A stretch of 20,791 nucleotides of DNA, from positions 1-20,791 of the forward strand of contig CAZDME010000020.1 in the NCBI GenBank assembly GCA_964506785.1. The letters run 5' to 3'. This document shows positions 6,269 through 14,232 of this stretch, in pieces. The translations under genes and the position numbers were made by a program. The notes below the pieces were generated by a model, which saw only the letters and a program-made list of their open reading frames with translations, did no database searches and was not told the DNA's origin. Origin of the DNA: CAZDME01 sp964506785 [NCBI: uncultured bacterium]. Lineage in GTDB: Bacteria; CAZDME01; JAYEMH01. Position 1 is the stretch's first letter. Each line of letters begins with the position of its first letter.

Positions 6269-7663
6269 ATGGCTAAAATTCAATCTCAGGTTAAAATGAA
6301 AGAGCAAAAAATCTCGGAGCGGATTAAGAATTTTTCTGAAGTCCCTCTGGGCTATAATGAAGAGGAAGCCGTTCAGGAAGCCAGCCGCTGTCTTCAGTGC
6401 CGCCAGGCCCCCTGCATTAAAGGTTGTCCGGTCTCTATTAATATACCCGAATTTATCCGTTTGGCCAGAGAAAGAAAATTTTTAGAGTCAGCCCGACTTA
6501 TCAAAGAAGCTAATAGTTTACCAGCCATTTGCGGGCGGGTCTGCCCTCAGGAAGAGCAGTGTGAAAAGGCTTGTGTTTTGAATAAGCAGAAAAAAGCCAT
6601 TGCCATTGGCTATTTAGAAAGGTTTGTTTCTGATTATGAAAGAGACAGAAAGAAAATTTATATTCCCGAGATAAAGGTTAGGAAAAATGAAAAAATTGCT
6701 ATAGTCGGTTCCGGCCCTTCCGGCTTAACCTGCGCCGGCGAGTTGAAAAAGATGGGTTATTCAGTGACTGTTTTCGAAGGATTGCACCGGGGCGGTGGCG
6801 TTTTAAGTTACGGTATCCCCGAATTTCGTTTGCCCAAAGAAATTGTCCGGCAGGAAATTGAATATATAAAGCGCTTAGGCGTGGAGATAAAGTACAACAT
6901 GGTTATTGGCAAACTTTACACGGTTGATGAATTATTGGAGCAGGGTTTTTCCGCCGTTTATATTGCTGCCGGAGCCGGTTACCCTAGTTTCATGGGTATC
7001 CCCGGGGAAAACCTCAATTATATCTATTCCTCTAATGAATTTTTGACCAGAATTAATTTAATGAAAGCATATCGTTTCCCGCAATATGATACCCCGATAA
7101 AAATTGGGAGAAAGGTTGCCGTTATTGGCGGCGGAAATACGGCAATGGATAGTGCCCGTTCTGCTTTAAGGCTGAAGCCAGGAAAAGTTTATTTAATTTA
7201 CCGCCGTTCCCGCGAGGAAATGCCGGCCCGAATTGAAGAAAGCCACCGGGCCGAAGAGGAAGGTGTAAAGTTCCATCTCCTCACTTTGCCTGTTGAATTT
7301 CTGGACGATGAAAAAGGTAATGTCCGGGTGATGCGCTGCCAGAAAATGAAATTGGGTGAGAAAGATTCCAGCGGCCGCAGACGCCCGATTGCCATTCCCG
7401 GGACTGAATTTGAAATTGAAGTAGATTCAGTGGTAGTAGCTATTGGCACCCAGGCTAATCCCTTGGTTGCCGCCGCCACAAAAAATCTAAAAACTAATAA
7501 ATGGGGATACATTATTGTTGATGAGTTTGGACGGACCAGCCGGCCGGAGGTTTTTGCCGGAGGTGACATTGTCAGCGGTTCAGCTACGGTAATTGCCGCT
7601 ATGGGCGTGGCCAGGAAAGCCGCTCAAGCAATTGATCGATATCTTAAGGAGAAAAGAGGGTAA
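6269..7663 (+). CDS. NfnB-like / GltA-type NADPH oxidoreductase subunit
   Basis: A 464-residue protein of the glutamate-synthase small-subunit/NfnB family. The N-terminus has the two cysteine groups that hold [4Fe-4S] clusters (Cys41, 44, 49, 53 and Cys88, 92, 98, 102). Then comes an FAD Rossmann motif VGSGPSG (146-152), the FEGLHRGGGVLSYGIP segment, a NADPH Rossmann motif VIGGGNTAMDSA, and the C-terminal GRTSRPEVFAGGD flavin motif. With the preceding NfnA-like subunit it would form the NADH-dependent ferredoxin:NADP oxidoreductase; homologues are often named gltA because the alone-standing form resembles GltD. No large glutamate synthase subunit is nearby, which favours the Nfn reading. The ATG follows the previous stop with no gap. 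A weakly anaerobic signature of the organism. Confidence 0.9.
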   Translation: MAKIQSQVKMKEQKISERIKNFSEVPLGYNEEEAVQEASRCLQCRQAPCIKGCPVSINIPEFIRLARERKFLESARLIKEANSLPAICGRVCPQEEQCEKACVLNKQKKAIAIGYLERFVSDYERDRKKIYIPEIKVRKNEKIAIVGSGPSGLTCAGELKKMGYSVTVFEGLHRGGGVLSYGIPEFRLPKEIVRQEIEYIKRLGVEIKYNMVIGKLYTVDELLEQGFSAVYIAAGAGYPSFMGIPGENLNYIYSSNEFLTRINLMKAYRFPQYDTPIKIGRKVAVIGGGNTAMDSARSALRLKPGKVYLIYRRSREEMPARIEESHRAEEEGVKFHLLTLPVEFLDDEKGNVRVMRCQKMKLGEKDSSGRRRPIAIPGTEFEIEVDSVVVAIGTQANPLVAAATKNLKTNKWGYIIVDEFGRTSRPEVFAGGDIVSGSATVIAAMGVARKAAQAIDRYLKEKRG

Positions 7664-7678
7664 TGTTTTTTCAATTCC

Positions 7679-7706
7679 TTGACATTAATTTATTTTCCTC
7701 TATAAT
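7679..7706 (+). promoter_or_regulatory. Consensus sigma70-type promoter for the purF-like gene
   Basis: TTGACA (7679-7684), a 16-base spacer, TATAAT (7701-7706): both boxes are perfect. It lies 15 bases after the nfnB stop and starts a leader of about 90 bases before the purF-like ATG. This is the strongest promoter-like match in the window. Confidence 0.8.
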
Positions 7707-7712
7707 ATCTAC

Positions 7713-7804
7713 TGGATAGTTTTATGAACCGAGGAAAGCCGCCACCTAGCAACTTCCACCTACGCGGTGGAGGACGGAAGTAAGAGAAAAAGGAGAAAAA
7801 ATAG
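7713..7804 (+). promoter_or_regulatory. Hairpin-containing 5' leader of the purF-like gene
   Basis: Leader between the predicted transcription start and the ATG at 7805. TCCACC (7755-7760) and GGTGGA (7766-7771) form a six-pair stem with a five-base loop. A second CCACC copy (7742-7746) could compete for GGTGG, and CTTCC (7753-7757) can alternatively pair with GGAAG (7776-7780), so mutually exclusive folds exist. No terminator T-run follows. An AGGAG ribosome site lies just upstream of the ATG. I do not recognise a known riboswitch. Confidence 0.35.
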
Positions 7805-9229
7805 ATGAGTGGGATCTTCGGCGTGGTTAGCCAGAAGAATTGCTCTGAACTTTTGTTTTATGGCACTGATTATCATTCTCACCTGGGAACAGAATTTGCC
7901 GGACTGGCCGTTTGCGGCAAAAGGATAGTCCGTAAGATTCGCCAGATTAATCAGGCTCAATTTAAAGCCAAGTTCCAAGATGAATATAAGACGATGCTTG
8001 GCAATAAAGGAATCGGTGTCATTAGTTCCCAGGACGAACAGCCCATTTATCTTAATTCTAAATTTGGTCCTTTTGCCATCTGTGTCAATGGATTGATTAC
8101 TAATTCCCGCCAGTTAGTCAGGGAAATGCACCAGGATGGAGTATCCTTTAGCGAAACCAGTGAGGATACAGTTAATATGGCCGAACTGGCAGGCAAGATA
8201 ATCAGCCGGGGTAACAATATTGGCGATGGCATCGAAAAGATGTTTGCCCGGATAGAAGGGGCCTGTTCTTTGTTAATTCTACACCAGGATGGTGTTTATG
8301 CCGCCCGGGATAAAAGGGGTTTATCTCCTTTGGTGGTTGGTGAAAAAGAGGAAGCTTGGGCGGTTACCTCTGAGACCACCGCTTTCCCTAATTTAGGGTT
8401 TAGGGTAAAGAAATATCTGTCTCCGGGGGAAATTGTTTTACTTACGGAAAAAGGGCCGAAACTTAGAAGTAAGGGAGAGAAAAACGAGCAAATTTGCGCT
8501 TTTCTCTGGATTTATACCGGTTTCCCAGCCTCCAGTTATGAAGGGATAAATGTAGAAATGGTCAGGGAAAAGTCTGGTCAGTTTTTAGCTAAAAATGATA
8601 ATGTTAATCCAGATATAGTTAGCGGAGTCCCTGATTCAGGCACCGCTCACGCCATTGGTTACGCTATGGAATCAAAAGTGCCTTTACGGCGCCCTCTGGT
8701 TAAATATACCCCGGGTTATGATCGCAGTTACACCCCGCCTTCCCAAAGGACTCGGGATCTTATTGCCAAAATGAAATTGGTGCCTATTCATCAACTGATT
8801 AAAGGAAAGAAAATTGTTATCTGCGAAGATTCTATTGTCCGGGGCACCCAATTAAAAAACTATACCGTTCAGAAGCTCTGGAATAACGGGGCCAAAGAGA
8901 TTCATATTCGTCCTGCTTGTCCGCCGCTGATGTTTCCCTGCATATTTAATGTTTCTACCCGCTCGATCGATGAGTTAATTGCTCGAAAGGCAATTAAAGC
9001 CCTGGAAAGGAAAAGCCCTAAAGATATCAGCGAGTATCTTGATTCAGGTTCTCGGAAATATAAGCGAATGGTTGAATGGATAAGAAAAAATCTGGGGGTA
9101 ACCAGTTTAAAATATCAAACCATTGATGATATGGTAAAGGCTATTGGATTGCCCAAAAAGAAACTTTGCCTTTATTGCTGGAACGGAAAATTTCCTCCAC
9201 CTTCCCCAAATTCTAAAGGATCCGGGTAA
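7805..9229 (+). CDS. PurF-like amidophosphoribosyltransferase with Ser in place of catalytic Cys
   Basis: A 474-residue protein with the two-domain layout of glutamine PRPP amidotransferase, which makes phosphoribosylamine, the first step of purine synthesis. The N-terminal Ntn glutaminase domain starts MSGIFGVV; the position of the invariant nucleophile (normally MCGI) is Ser2. The oxyanion-type NG pair (Asn95-Gly96) is kept, but the usual RYST segment is not evident. The PRTase domain has the PRPP loop ICEDSIVRGTQ (339-349) and SGVPDSGT (273-280). Four cysteines at family [4Fe-4S] positions, Cys231, 379, 455 and 458 (LCLYCWNGKFP), are kept. No other pur genes are near. It could be an ammonia-dependent enzyme or a repurposed paralogue; related MSG-type proteins are known to me in Bacteroidetes and Clostridia. 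Confidence 0.85.
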   Translation: MSGIFGVVSQKNCSELLFYGTDYHSHLGTEFAGLAVCGKRIVRKIRQINQAQFKAKFQDEYKTMLGNKGIGVISSQDEQPIYLNSKFGPFAICVNGLITNSRQLVREMHQDGVSFSETSEDTVNMAELAGKIISRGNNIGDGIEKMFARIEGACSLLILHQDGVYAARDKRGLSPLVVGEKEEAWAVTSETTAFPNLGFRVKKYLSPGEIVLLTEKGPKLRSKGEKNEQICAFLWIYTGFPASSYEGINVEMVREKSGQFLAKNDNVNPDIVSGVPDSGTAHAIGYAMESKVPLRRPLVKYTPGYDRSYTPPSQRTRDLIAKMKLVPIHQLIKGKKIVICEDSIVRGTQLKNYTVQKLWNNGAKEIHIRPACPPLMFPCIFNVSTRSIDELIARKAIKALERKSPKDISEYLDSGSRKYKRMVEWIRKNLGVTSLKYQTIDDMVKAIGLPKKKLCLYCWNGKFPPPSPNSKGSG

Positions 9230-9346
9230 AAAGAAATTCCTTTTTCTCTGATAAAGGCAAGCCGGCGCCTCTGCTTGGCAAGCAGCTTGAGTCGTGTTTT
9301 TCTGCCTGGCAGAGATTAAGGTTTATGGAGGGTTACACTGGCAGCT

Positions 9347-10027
9347 TTGCTTAATGGTTTAGCTATTCATTTAGAAGGGTTTTCTATCTTAACTTATCTT
9401 TCCGTTTTTTTAGGGGGATTTCTTATTTCCTTTACCCCCTGTGTTTACCCTTTAATCCCTATCATTATCGGCTATATAGGCGGGCAGAAAGAAAAATCCC
9501 GGCCCAGAGCCTTTTTCCTTTCTCTGATTTATGTTTTAGGTATGGCCATCACTTACTCAATTTTAGGAGCGGCCGCGGCTTTCTCGGGAAAAATTTTTGG
9601 CGAAATTCAAACCAGCCCTTTAGCCCACATTATCGTCGGCAATATTATCATTTTCCTGGGACTTTCCCTTTTGGGTGTTTTTAAACTGCCTTTTTTTTCC
9701 TTTGGCGAGAAGCTGAAGCTAAAGGGCCTGGGTTCTTTAGGGATGGGAATGGTTTCTGGTTTAATTGCCTCGCCCTGTGTTTCGCCGGTTTTAGGAGTAT
9801 TACTTGCTTTTGTTGCTACCAAGCAAAATGTTTTTTATGGGCTAAGTTTGCTTTTTACCTTTGCCTTAGGCATGGGGGTGCTTTTATTGGTTGCTGGCAC
9901 TTTTACCGGGGTACTAATGGCTTTGCCCAAGTCGGGAAAATGGATGGAACGGATTGAAAAGGTTTTTGGCATTTTTATGATATTTTTGGGCCAGTACTTC
10001 ATCATTAAAGGGGGATATTTGTTATGA
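9347..10027 (+). CDS. CcdA/DsbD-type thiol-disulfide transmembrane protein
   Basis: A 226-residue polytopic inner-membrane protein, about six transmembrane helices, that moves reducing equivalents from cytoplasmic thioredoxin to the periplasm. Two pseudo-repeated membrane motifs each carry one redox Cys followed by prolines: SFTPCVYPLIP (Cys32) and ASPCVSPVLG (Cys144), as in the DsbD membrane domain. It lacks the extra DsbD alpha and gamma domains, so it is the CcdA size class. The start is uncertain: TTG at 9347 lies 14 bases beyond GGAGGG (9327-9332), while an in-frame CTG at 9338 has better spacing, adding three residues. The stop overlaps the tlpA-like ATG (ATGA), so CcdA likely feeds electrons to that lipoprotein. 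Confidence 0.9.
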   Translation: MLNGLAIHLEGFSILTYLSVFLGGFLISFTPCVYPLIPIIIGYIGGQKEKSRPRAFFLSLIYVLGMAITYSILGAAAAFSGKIFGEIQTSPLAHIIVGNIIIFLGLSLLGVFKLPFFSFGEKLKLKGLGSLGMGMVSGLIASPCVSPVLGVLLAFVATKQNVFYGLSLLFTFALGMGVLLLVAGTFTGVLMALPKSGKWMERIEKVFGIFMIFLGQYFIIKGGYLL

Positions 10028-10530
10028 AAAAGATTTTTTTTATAGGCTTTATCACGTTTTTTCTTGGATTAGCAGTGGGCTGTGGCCGCCAGGAAGAAGC
10101 TTCAATCTCAGCTGCCACTGGGGTTGAATACGGAAAAGCCCCGTTTTTTTCTCTGGCGAATTTAGATGGGGAGATAGTCAACTTGGAAGATTTAATTAGC
10201 AAAAAAATCATTCTTCTTAATTTTCAATCCATTAATTGTCCTCATTGTTCAACCATGATTCCTTCTTTAAAAAGGTTAAATAAGGAGTACGAAAAACAGG
10301 TAAAACTTCTCAGTATTTATGTAAGGGGCGGGATAACCAGGCTTAACTCTTTGGTTAAAAGTCGTGGCATCGAATATACTGTCCTTTTCGATGATACACA
10401 AGAGGTGTCCTATCAGTACGGAATTATCGGTGTGCCTACCCTGTTTGTCATAGATTTGGAAGGTGACATCAGGTATGTGGGCTATGATATTAACAAGGCC
10501 GAGGAAATAATAAAGGAGTTACTCGGTTAA
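10024..10530 (+). CDS. TlpA/ResA-like thioredoxin-fold lipoprotein
   Basis: A 168-residue exported thiol-disulfide oxidoreductase. An N-terminal signal with a lipobox-like LAVGC (Cys20) suggests lipid anchoring in the envelope. The mature part has the thioredoxin fold of the TlpA/peroxiredoxin-like group: APFFSLANLDG (39-49), the active-site NCPHC (Cys72 and Cys75) and the cis-Pro loop GIIGVPTLFVI. It overlaps the ccdA-like gene by four bases, and that membrane protein is its likely reductant. Such pairs serve cytochrome c maturation or repair of envelope cysteines; no cytochrome genes are in the window, so the client is not known. Confidence 0.9.
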   Translation: MKKIFFIGFITFFLGLAVGCGRQEEASISAATGVEYGKAPFFSLANLDGEIVNLEDLISKKIILLNFQSINCPHCSTMIPSLKRLNKEYEKQVKLLSIYVRGGITRLNSLVKSRGIEYTVLFDDTQEVSYQYGIIGVPTLFVIDLEGDIRYVGYDINKAEEIIKELLG

Positions 10531-10544
10531 GCTATTTTGTATCA

Positions 10545-10973
10545 ATGGATAACCAGGATTTAATTGAATTAATAAAGGATGCCTCAGAGCCTTTGATGCT
10601 CAGGGTTTCAGGGTCCAGTATGTTTCCGTTTCTGAAGGCAGGCGATAAAGTAAAGGTTAGAAAAGAATCTTTATCTAAAGTTCCCGCAGGAAGTTTGATT
10701 ATCTACCAGGAAGGTGGCCGGTTGTTTTCTCACCGGTTAATACAAAAGATTAAAGGAAAGGAAAAATATTTTTTTCTGGAGAAGGGGGATAACACACTGA
10801 ACTTTTCTCTGCGAGGTGAAGATGATTATCTGGGTAAGGTGGAAAAGATTGAATCGCAGGAAAAAATTAAAGATTTAGAAAGGTTCCCTCAAGTTTTTTT
10901 CAATAAAATTTTTCTCATCTGGGATCTTCTCCTTATAAATTTAATAAGGTTTAAACGGAATCTAGCTTTTTGA
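10545..10973 (+). CDS. S26-family signal peptidase, Ser-His type
   Basis: A 142-residue S24/S26 peptidase. VSGSSMFP (21-28) is the nucleophile box with catalytic Ser25. The second box is FSHRLI with His63, where LepB-type enzymes have Lys; this is the arrangement of archaeal, ER and SipW-type signal peptidases. GDNT (81-84) is the third box with its Asp82. There is no N-terminal anchor; instead a hydrophobic stretch near the C-terminus (about 118-132) may hold it to the membrane, as in SipW. No good ribosome site precedes the ATG, and the gene follows the TlpA-like gene by 14 bases. Its substrates are unknown; the enzyme may serve a specific set of exported proteins and not general secretion. 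Confidence 0.82.
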   Translation: MDNQDLIELIKDASEPLMLRVSGSSMFPFLKAGDKVKVRKESLSKVPAGSLIIYQEGGRLFSHRLIQKIKGKEKYFFLEKGDNTLNFSLRGEDDYLGKVEKIESQEKIKDLERFPQVFFNKIFLIWDLLLINLIRFKRNLAF

Positions 10974-11039
10974 TATTTATCTGTTCGTTTTTTGGATATT
11001 TACTGTGGCGCTTAACGAATCTTAAAAGGGGAATTTATT

Positions 11040-13466
11040 ATGGATAAAAAATTAGAACTTCCGCTGGAGAAACTTAAGTGGAGCTGCGATCCTAATCTTT
11101 TTAAGTTTAAAACTACAGCTGAACTTTCCCCCTTCGATGGAGTGATTAGTCAGAAGAGGGCTGTCCACGCTCTGGATTTTGGCTTAGGTATTACTGGAGA
11201 AGGATTTAATATTTATATCAGCGGCCCGATTGGCACGGGCCGCTCATCAACAGCTAAATCAGCCGTGGAGAAAATTGCCGGCGGTCAACCGGTGCCGGAT
11301 GACCTTTGTTTTCTGCATAATTTTAAGGACGATAGCCGGCCCTGGGCGGTATTTCTGCCTGCCGGGATAGGCAACCAGCTGGTTAAAGATATGGACGAGC
11401 TGGTTAAGGATTTAAAGAAAGAAATCCCTAAAGGTTTCGAAAGCCCTGAATACCAAGAAGAAAAAAATAGATTGCTTAAAAGTTATGATATAGAACGGGA
11501 GGAGGTTTTAGCTTCTTTAAACGAGAAAGCCCGCTTAATGAATTTCACCCTTCAGAAAAGCCTGGGCAGTATTAGCACGGTCCCTTTAAAGCATAACCGC
11601 CCTATGAGTGAAGAAGATTTCCAGGCTTTATCGGAAAAAGAAAAGAAGGAGCTAAGAGAAAAAAGCGAAGAGTTGCAAAATGATTTAGATGCGGCCATGA
11701 GGAAGGTAAGAGAGGTTGAGAAAAAAATCAAAGAGAGGATAAAAAAGATTGAAACGCAAATTGTTCTTTTTTCAGTGAGGCATATTTTAGAGGAATTGAG
11801 GCAGTCCTATAAAAATTTCCCTAAGCTTAAAGATTATTTTGATGAAATTCAGAAAGATATTTTAGAAAATTTTGAGGATTTTCGCAAACGCGATGCCGTT
11901 GAGTCACCCATCCCGGGTTTAAAACTGCCGGCAGACGAACCATCTTTCAGCCGCTATAAGGTCAATGTTGCCGTGGATAATAGCCGTCTTAAAGGGGCGC
12001 CGGTAATTATTGAGTCAAATCCTACTTATTCTAATTTGATTGGCAAAATTGAATACCGCTCTCGTTTTGGAAGCATGATGACGGATTTTACCATGATTAA
12101 AGCCGGCACGCTCCTAGAAGCTAATGGAGGATACCTGATAATTCAGGCCTTGGATGTTTTAAGAGGCTTTTTTACCTGGGAAGGGCTCAAACGTTGTATA
12201 AAAAACAGAGAGGTAGTTATTGAAAGCGTTGGTGAGCAATTTACCTTGGTCTCTATCCCAACTTTAAAGCCAGAAGCTGCTCCGATTAAAGTTAAGGTAA
12301 TTATGATTGGCAGTCCCCTCATTTACCATCTCCTTTACATCCTGGACGAAGATTTTCGAAAGCTTTTTAAGGTTAAAGCGGATTTTGATGTCCAGATGCC
12401 TCGAAGCGATGAAAATATCAAGGAATATGCCGCTTTTATAAGCGCTTTTTGTAAGCGTGAAGGGCTGCTTCATTTCGACCGGGAAGCAGTAGCTAAGGTC
12501 GTTGAATATAGCGTGCGCATTTCCGCAGATAAAGAAAAACTTTCCACCCGGTTTATTAAAATAGCGGATTTGATTAACGAGGCTGATTATTGGGCGCAAA
12601 AAAAGAAGGCCAAAATAATCTCAAGCGAGCATATTGAATTGGCTGTTAAAGAGAAGATTAAGCGTTCTTCTCAAATTGAGGAAAAAATTCAAGAGTTGAT
12701 TAGTCAGGGAACAATTATGATTGATACCGCAGGTAGCTTTCCTGGACAGGTAAATGGCATTTCGGTGCTTGACTTGGGTGATTATATGTTTGGTAAACCT
12801 TCCCGAATTACGGCTAAGACTTTTATGGGACAAGCCGGGGTAGTGGATATTGAAAGAGAGTCCAAAATTGGAGGAAACATCCATCATAAAGGGACCTTGA
12901 TTATTTCCGGTTTTTTGGGTTCTCTTTTTGCCCAGGATAAACCGCTTTCCCTTTCGGCGAGTATTTGTTTTGAACAGCTTTATGAAGAAGTGGAAGGGGA
13001 CAGTGCTTCCAGCGCCGAACTTTACGCCATCCTTTCGGCTTTATCAGGGATGCCTATTGACCAGCAGATTGCCGTTACTGGTTCGGTCAATCAAAATGGC
13101 CAGATTCAGCCGATTGGCGGTGTCAATCAGAAAATTGAAGGTTTCTTCTATACCTGTAAAGTAAAGGGTTTGACTGGAAATCAAGGGGTAATGATTCCCG
13201 AGACAAATGTCAGGCATTTGATGCTGCGGGATGAAATCATTGAGGCAGTTAAAAAAGGCCAGTTTCATATCTGGGCCGTCAAAACCATTGAAGAGGGAAT
13301 TGAAATTTTAACCGGAAAACCAGCCGGGAAAAGGCAGCCTGATGGAAGTTTTCCCAAAGGAACGGTTTTTTATCTGGCGGATAAACGTCTGCATGATTTA
13401 GCCTCGGGTTTAAAAAAATTCGCCGTTCAAACTAAGAAAAGGGCTAAGAAAAATGAAACCAGTTAA
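11040..13466 (+). CDS. Lon-like (LonB/LonC-class, COG1067) AAA protease
   Basis: An 808-residue cytoplasmic protease. Order: an N-terminal AAA start with a P-loop-like GPIGTGRSS (62-70) having Arg in place of the Walker A Lys, a long charged helical insertion (about 115-290) predicted as coiled coil, the rest of the AAA-like region with GTLLEANGGYLIIQALDVL (356-374), the helical lid (about 455-540), and a C-terminal S16 protease domain with GDSASSAE (Ser655) and GGVNQKIEG (Lys698). The 43-residue Ser-Lys distance equals that of E. coli Lon. The K-to-R P-loop is common in this class. A GGGG ribosome site precedes the ATG. The 3' end overlaps hisF by 14 bases. Substrates unknown; this is protein quality control by inference. 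Confidence 0.9.
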   Translation: MDKKLELPLEKLKWSCDPNLFKFKTTAELSPFDGVISQKRAVHALDFGLGITGEGFNIYISGPIGTGRSSTAKSAVEKIAGGQPVPDDLCFLHNFKDDSRPWAVFLPAGIGNQLVKDMDELVKDLKKEIPKGFESPEYQEEKNRLLKSYDIEREEVLASLNEKARLMNFTLQKSLGSISTVPLKHNRPMSEEDFQALSEKEKKELREKSEELQNDLDAAMRKVREVEKKIKERIKKIETQIVLFSVRHILEELRQSYKNFPKLKDYFDEIQKDILENFEDFRKRDAVESPIPGLKLPADEPSFSRYKVNVAVDNSRLKGAPVIIESNPTYSNLIGKIEYRSRFGSMMTDFTMIKAGTLLEANGGYLIIQALDVLRGFFTWEGLKRCIKNREVVIESVGEQFTLVSIPTLKPEAAPIKVKVIMIGSPLIYHLLYILDEDFRKLFKVKADFDVQMPRSDENIKEYAAFISAFCKREGLLHFDREAVAKVVEYSVRISADKEKLSTRFIKIADLINEADYWAQKKKAKIISSEHIELAVKEKIKRSSQIEEKIQELISQGTIMIDTAGSFPGQVNGISVLDLGDYMFGKPSRITAKTFMGQAGVVDIERESKIGGNIHHKGTLIISGFLGSLFAQDKPLSLSASICFEQLYEEVEGDSASSAELYAILSALSGMPIDQQIAVTGSVNQNGQIQPIGGVNQKIEGFFYTCKVKGLTGNQGVMIPETNVRHLMLRDEIIEAVKKGQFHIWAVKTIEEGIEILTGKPAGKRQPDGSFPKGTVFYLADKRLHDLASGLKKFAVQTKKRAKKNETS

Positions 13467-14226
13467 GATAATTCCCTGTTTAGATGTAAAAGAGGGAAGG
13501 GTAGTTAAAGGAATAAAATTTGTGAATCTCCGTGATGCCAGGGATCCGGTTGAAGCCGCCGAAATTTATTGCCGCCAGGGAGCCGATGAACTGGTATTTC
13601 TGGATATTGCTGCCACCGTTGAAAACCGCCCCACCCGGCTGGAATGGGTCAAAAAAGTAGTTGATAAAGTTACTATTCCTTTTGCCGTAGGCGGCGGAAT
13701 CAGGAATGTTTCTGATATGGCCGCACTTTTTGATTTAGGGGTGGATAAGGTTTCTATCAATACGGCCGCCTTCAAAAATCCCCAATTGATTAAGGAAGCC
13801 AGCCTTAAATTTGGGAAGGAAAAGATTGTGGCGGCTATTGATGGAACAAAGAATCCCCCGGGAAGCGGTAGGCCACGGCTGGAAGTTTTAATCAGCGGTG
13901 GGGAGGAAGCCACCGGGAAAGATATTATTAAGTGGGCCAGGGAGGTAGAAAACTTAGGAGCCGGTGAAATTCTTCTAACCAGCAAGGATGCCGATGGGAC
14001 GAAAGATGGCTATGATTTGGAGATGACCCGGGCGGTTGCCGAAGCGGTAACTATTCCAGTAACCGCCTCAGGAGGAGCCGGCAGCCTCCAGGATTTATAT
14101 AAAGCGGTAGTTGAAGGAAAAGCCTCGGCGGTTTTAGCCGCCTCTGTCTTTCATTTTGGCGAGATTTCTATCCCTGAAACTAAAAAATATCTGGCCAAAA
14201 GAGGGCTTAAGGTTATTTCTTCATAG
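13453..14226 (+). CDS. hisF: Imidazole glycerol phosphate synthase, cyclase subunit HisF
   Basis: A 257-residue TIM barrel that, with HisH, turns PRFAR and ammonia into imidazole glycerol phosphate and AICAR in histidine synthesis. It starts with MKPVKIIPCLDVKEGRVVKG, with catalytic Asp11 and Lys19, and has AAIDG with Asp130; the phosphate-binding loops AVGGGIRN (78-85) and ASGGAGSL are intact, as is the ILLTSKDADGTKDGYD loop. Length equals the family norm. Its first 14 bases lie inside the lon-like gene, so the two are translationally coupled. No hisH, hisA or other his genes are in the window, so the pathway is scattered or lies elsewhere. Confidence 0.97.
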   Translation: MKPVKIIPCLDVKEGRVVKGIKFVNLRDARDPVEAAEIYCRQGADELVFLDIAATVENRPTRLEWVKKVVDKVTIPFAVGGGIRNVSDMAALFDLGVDKVSINTAAFKNPQLIKEASLKFGKEKIVAAIDGTKNPPGSGRPRLEVLISGGEEATGKDIIKWAREVENLGAGEILLTSKDADGTKDGYDLEMTRAVAEAVTIPVTASGGAGSLQDLYKAVVEGKASAVLAASVFHFGEISIPETKKYLAKRGLKVISS

Positions 14227-14232
14227 ATTTCC

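Noticed and set aside
7730-7745. GAGGAAAGCC looks like the conserved RNase P RNA core motif GAGGAAAGUCC
   Set aside because: The leader is only about 90 bases and lacks the rest of the RNase P core, so it is a chance match.
9255-9275. ATAAAGGCAAGCC resembles the start of a c-di-GMP-I (GEMM) riboswitch
   Set aside because: The downstream GACGCAAAGCC segment and the receptor hairpin are absent.
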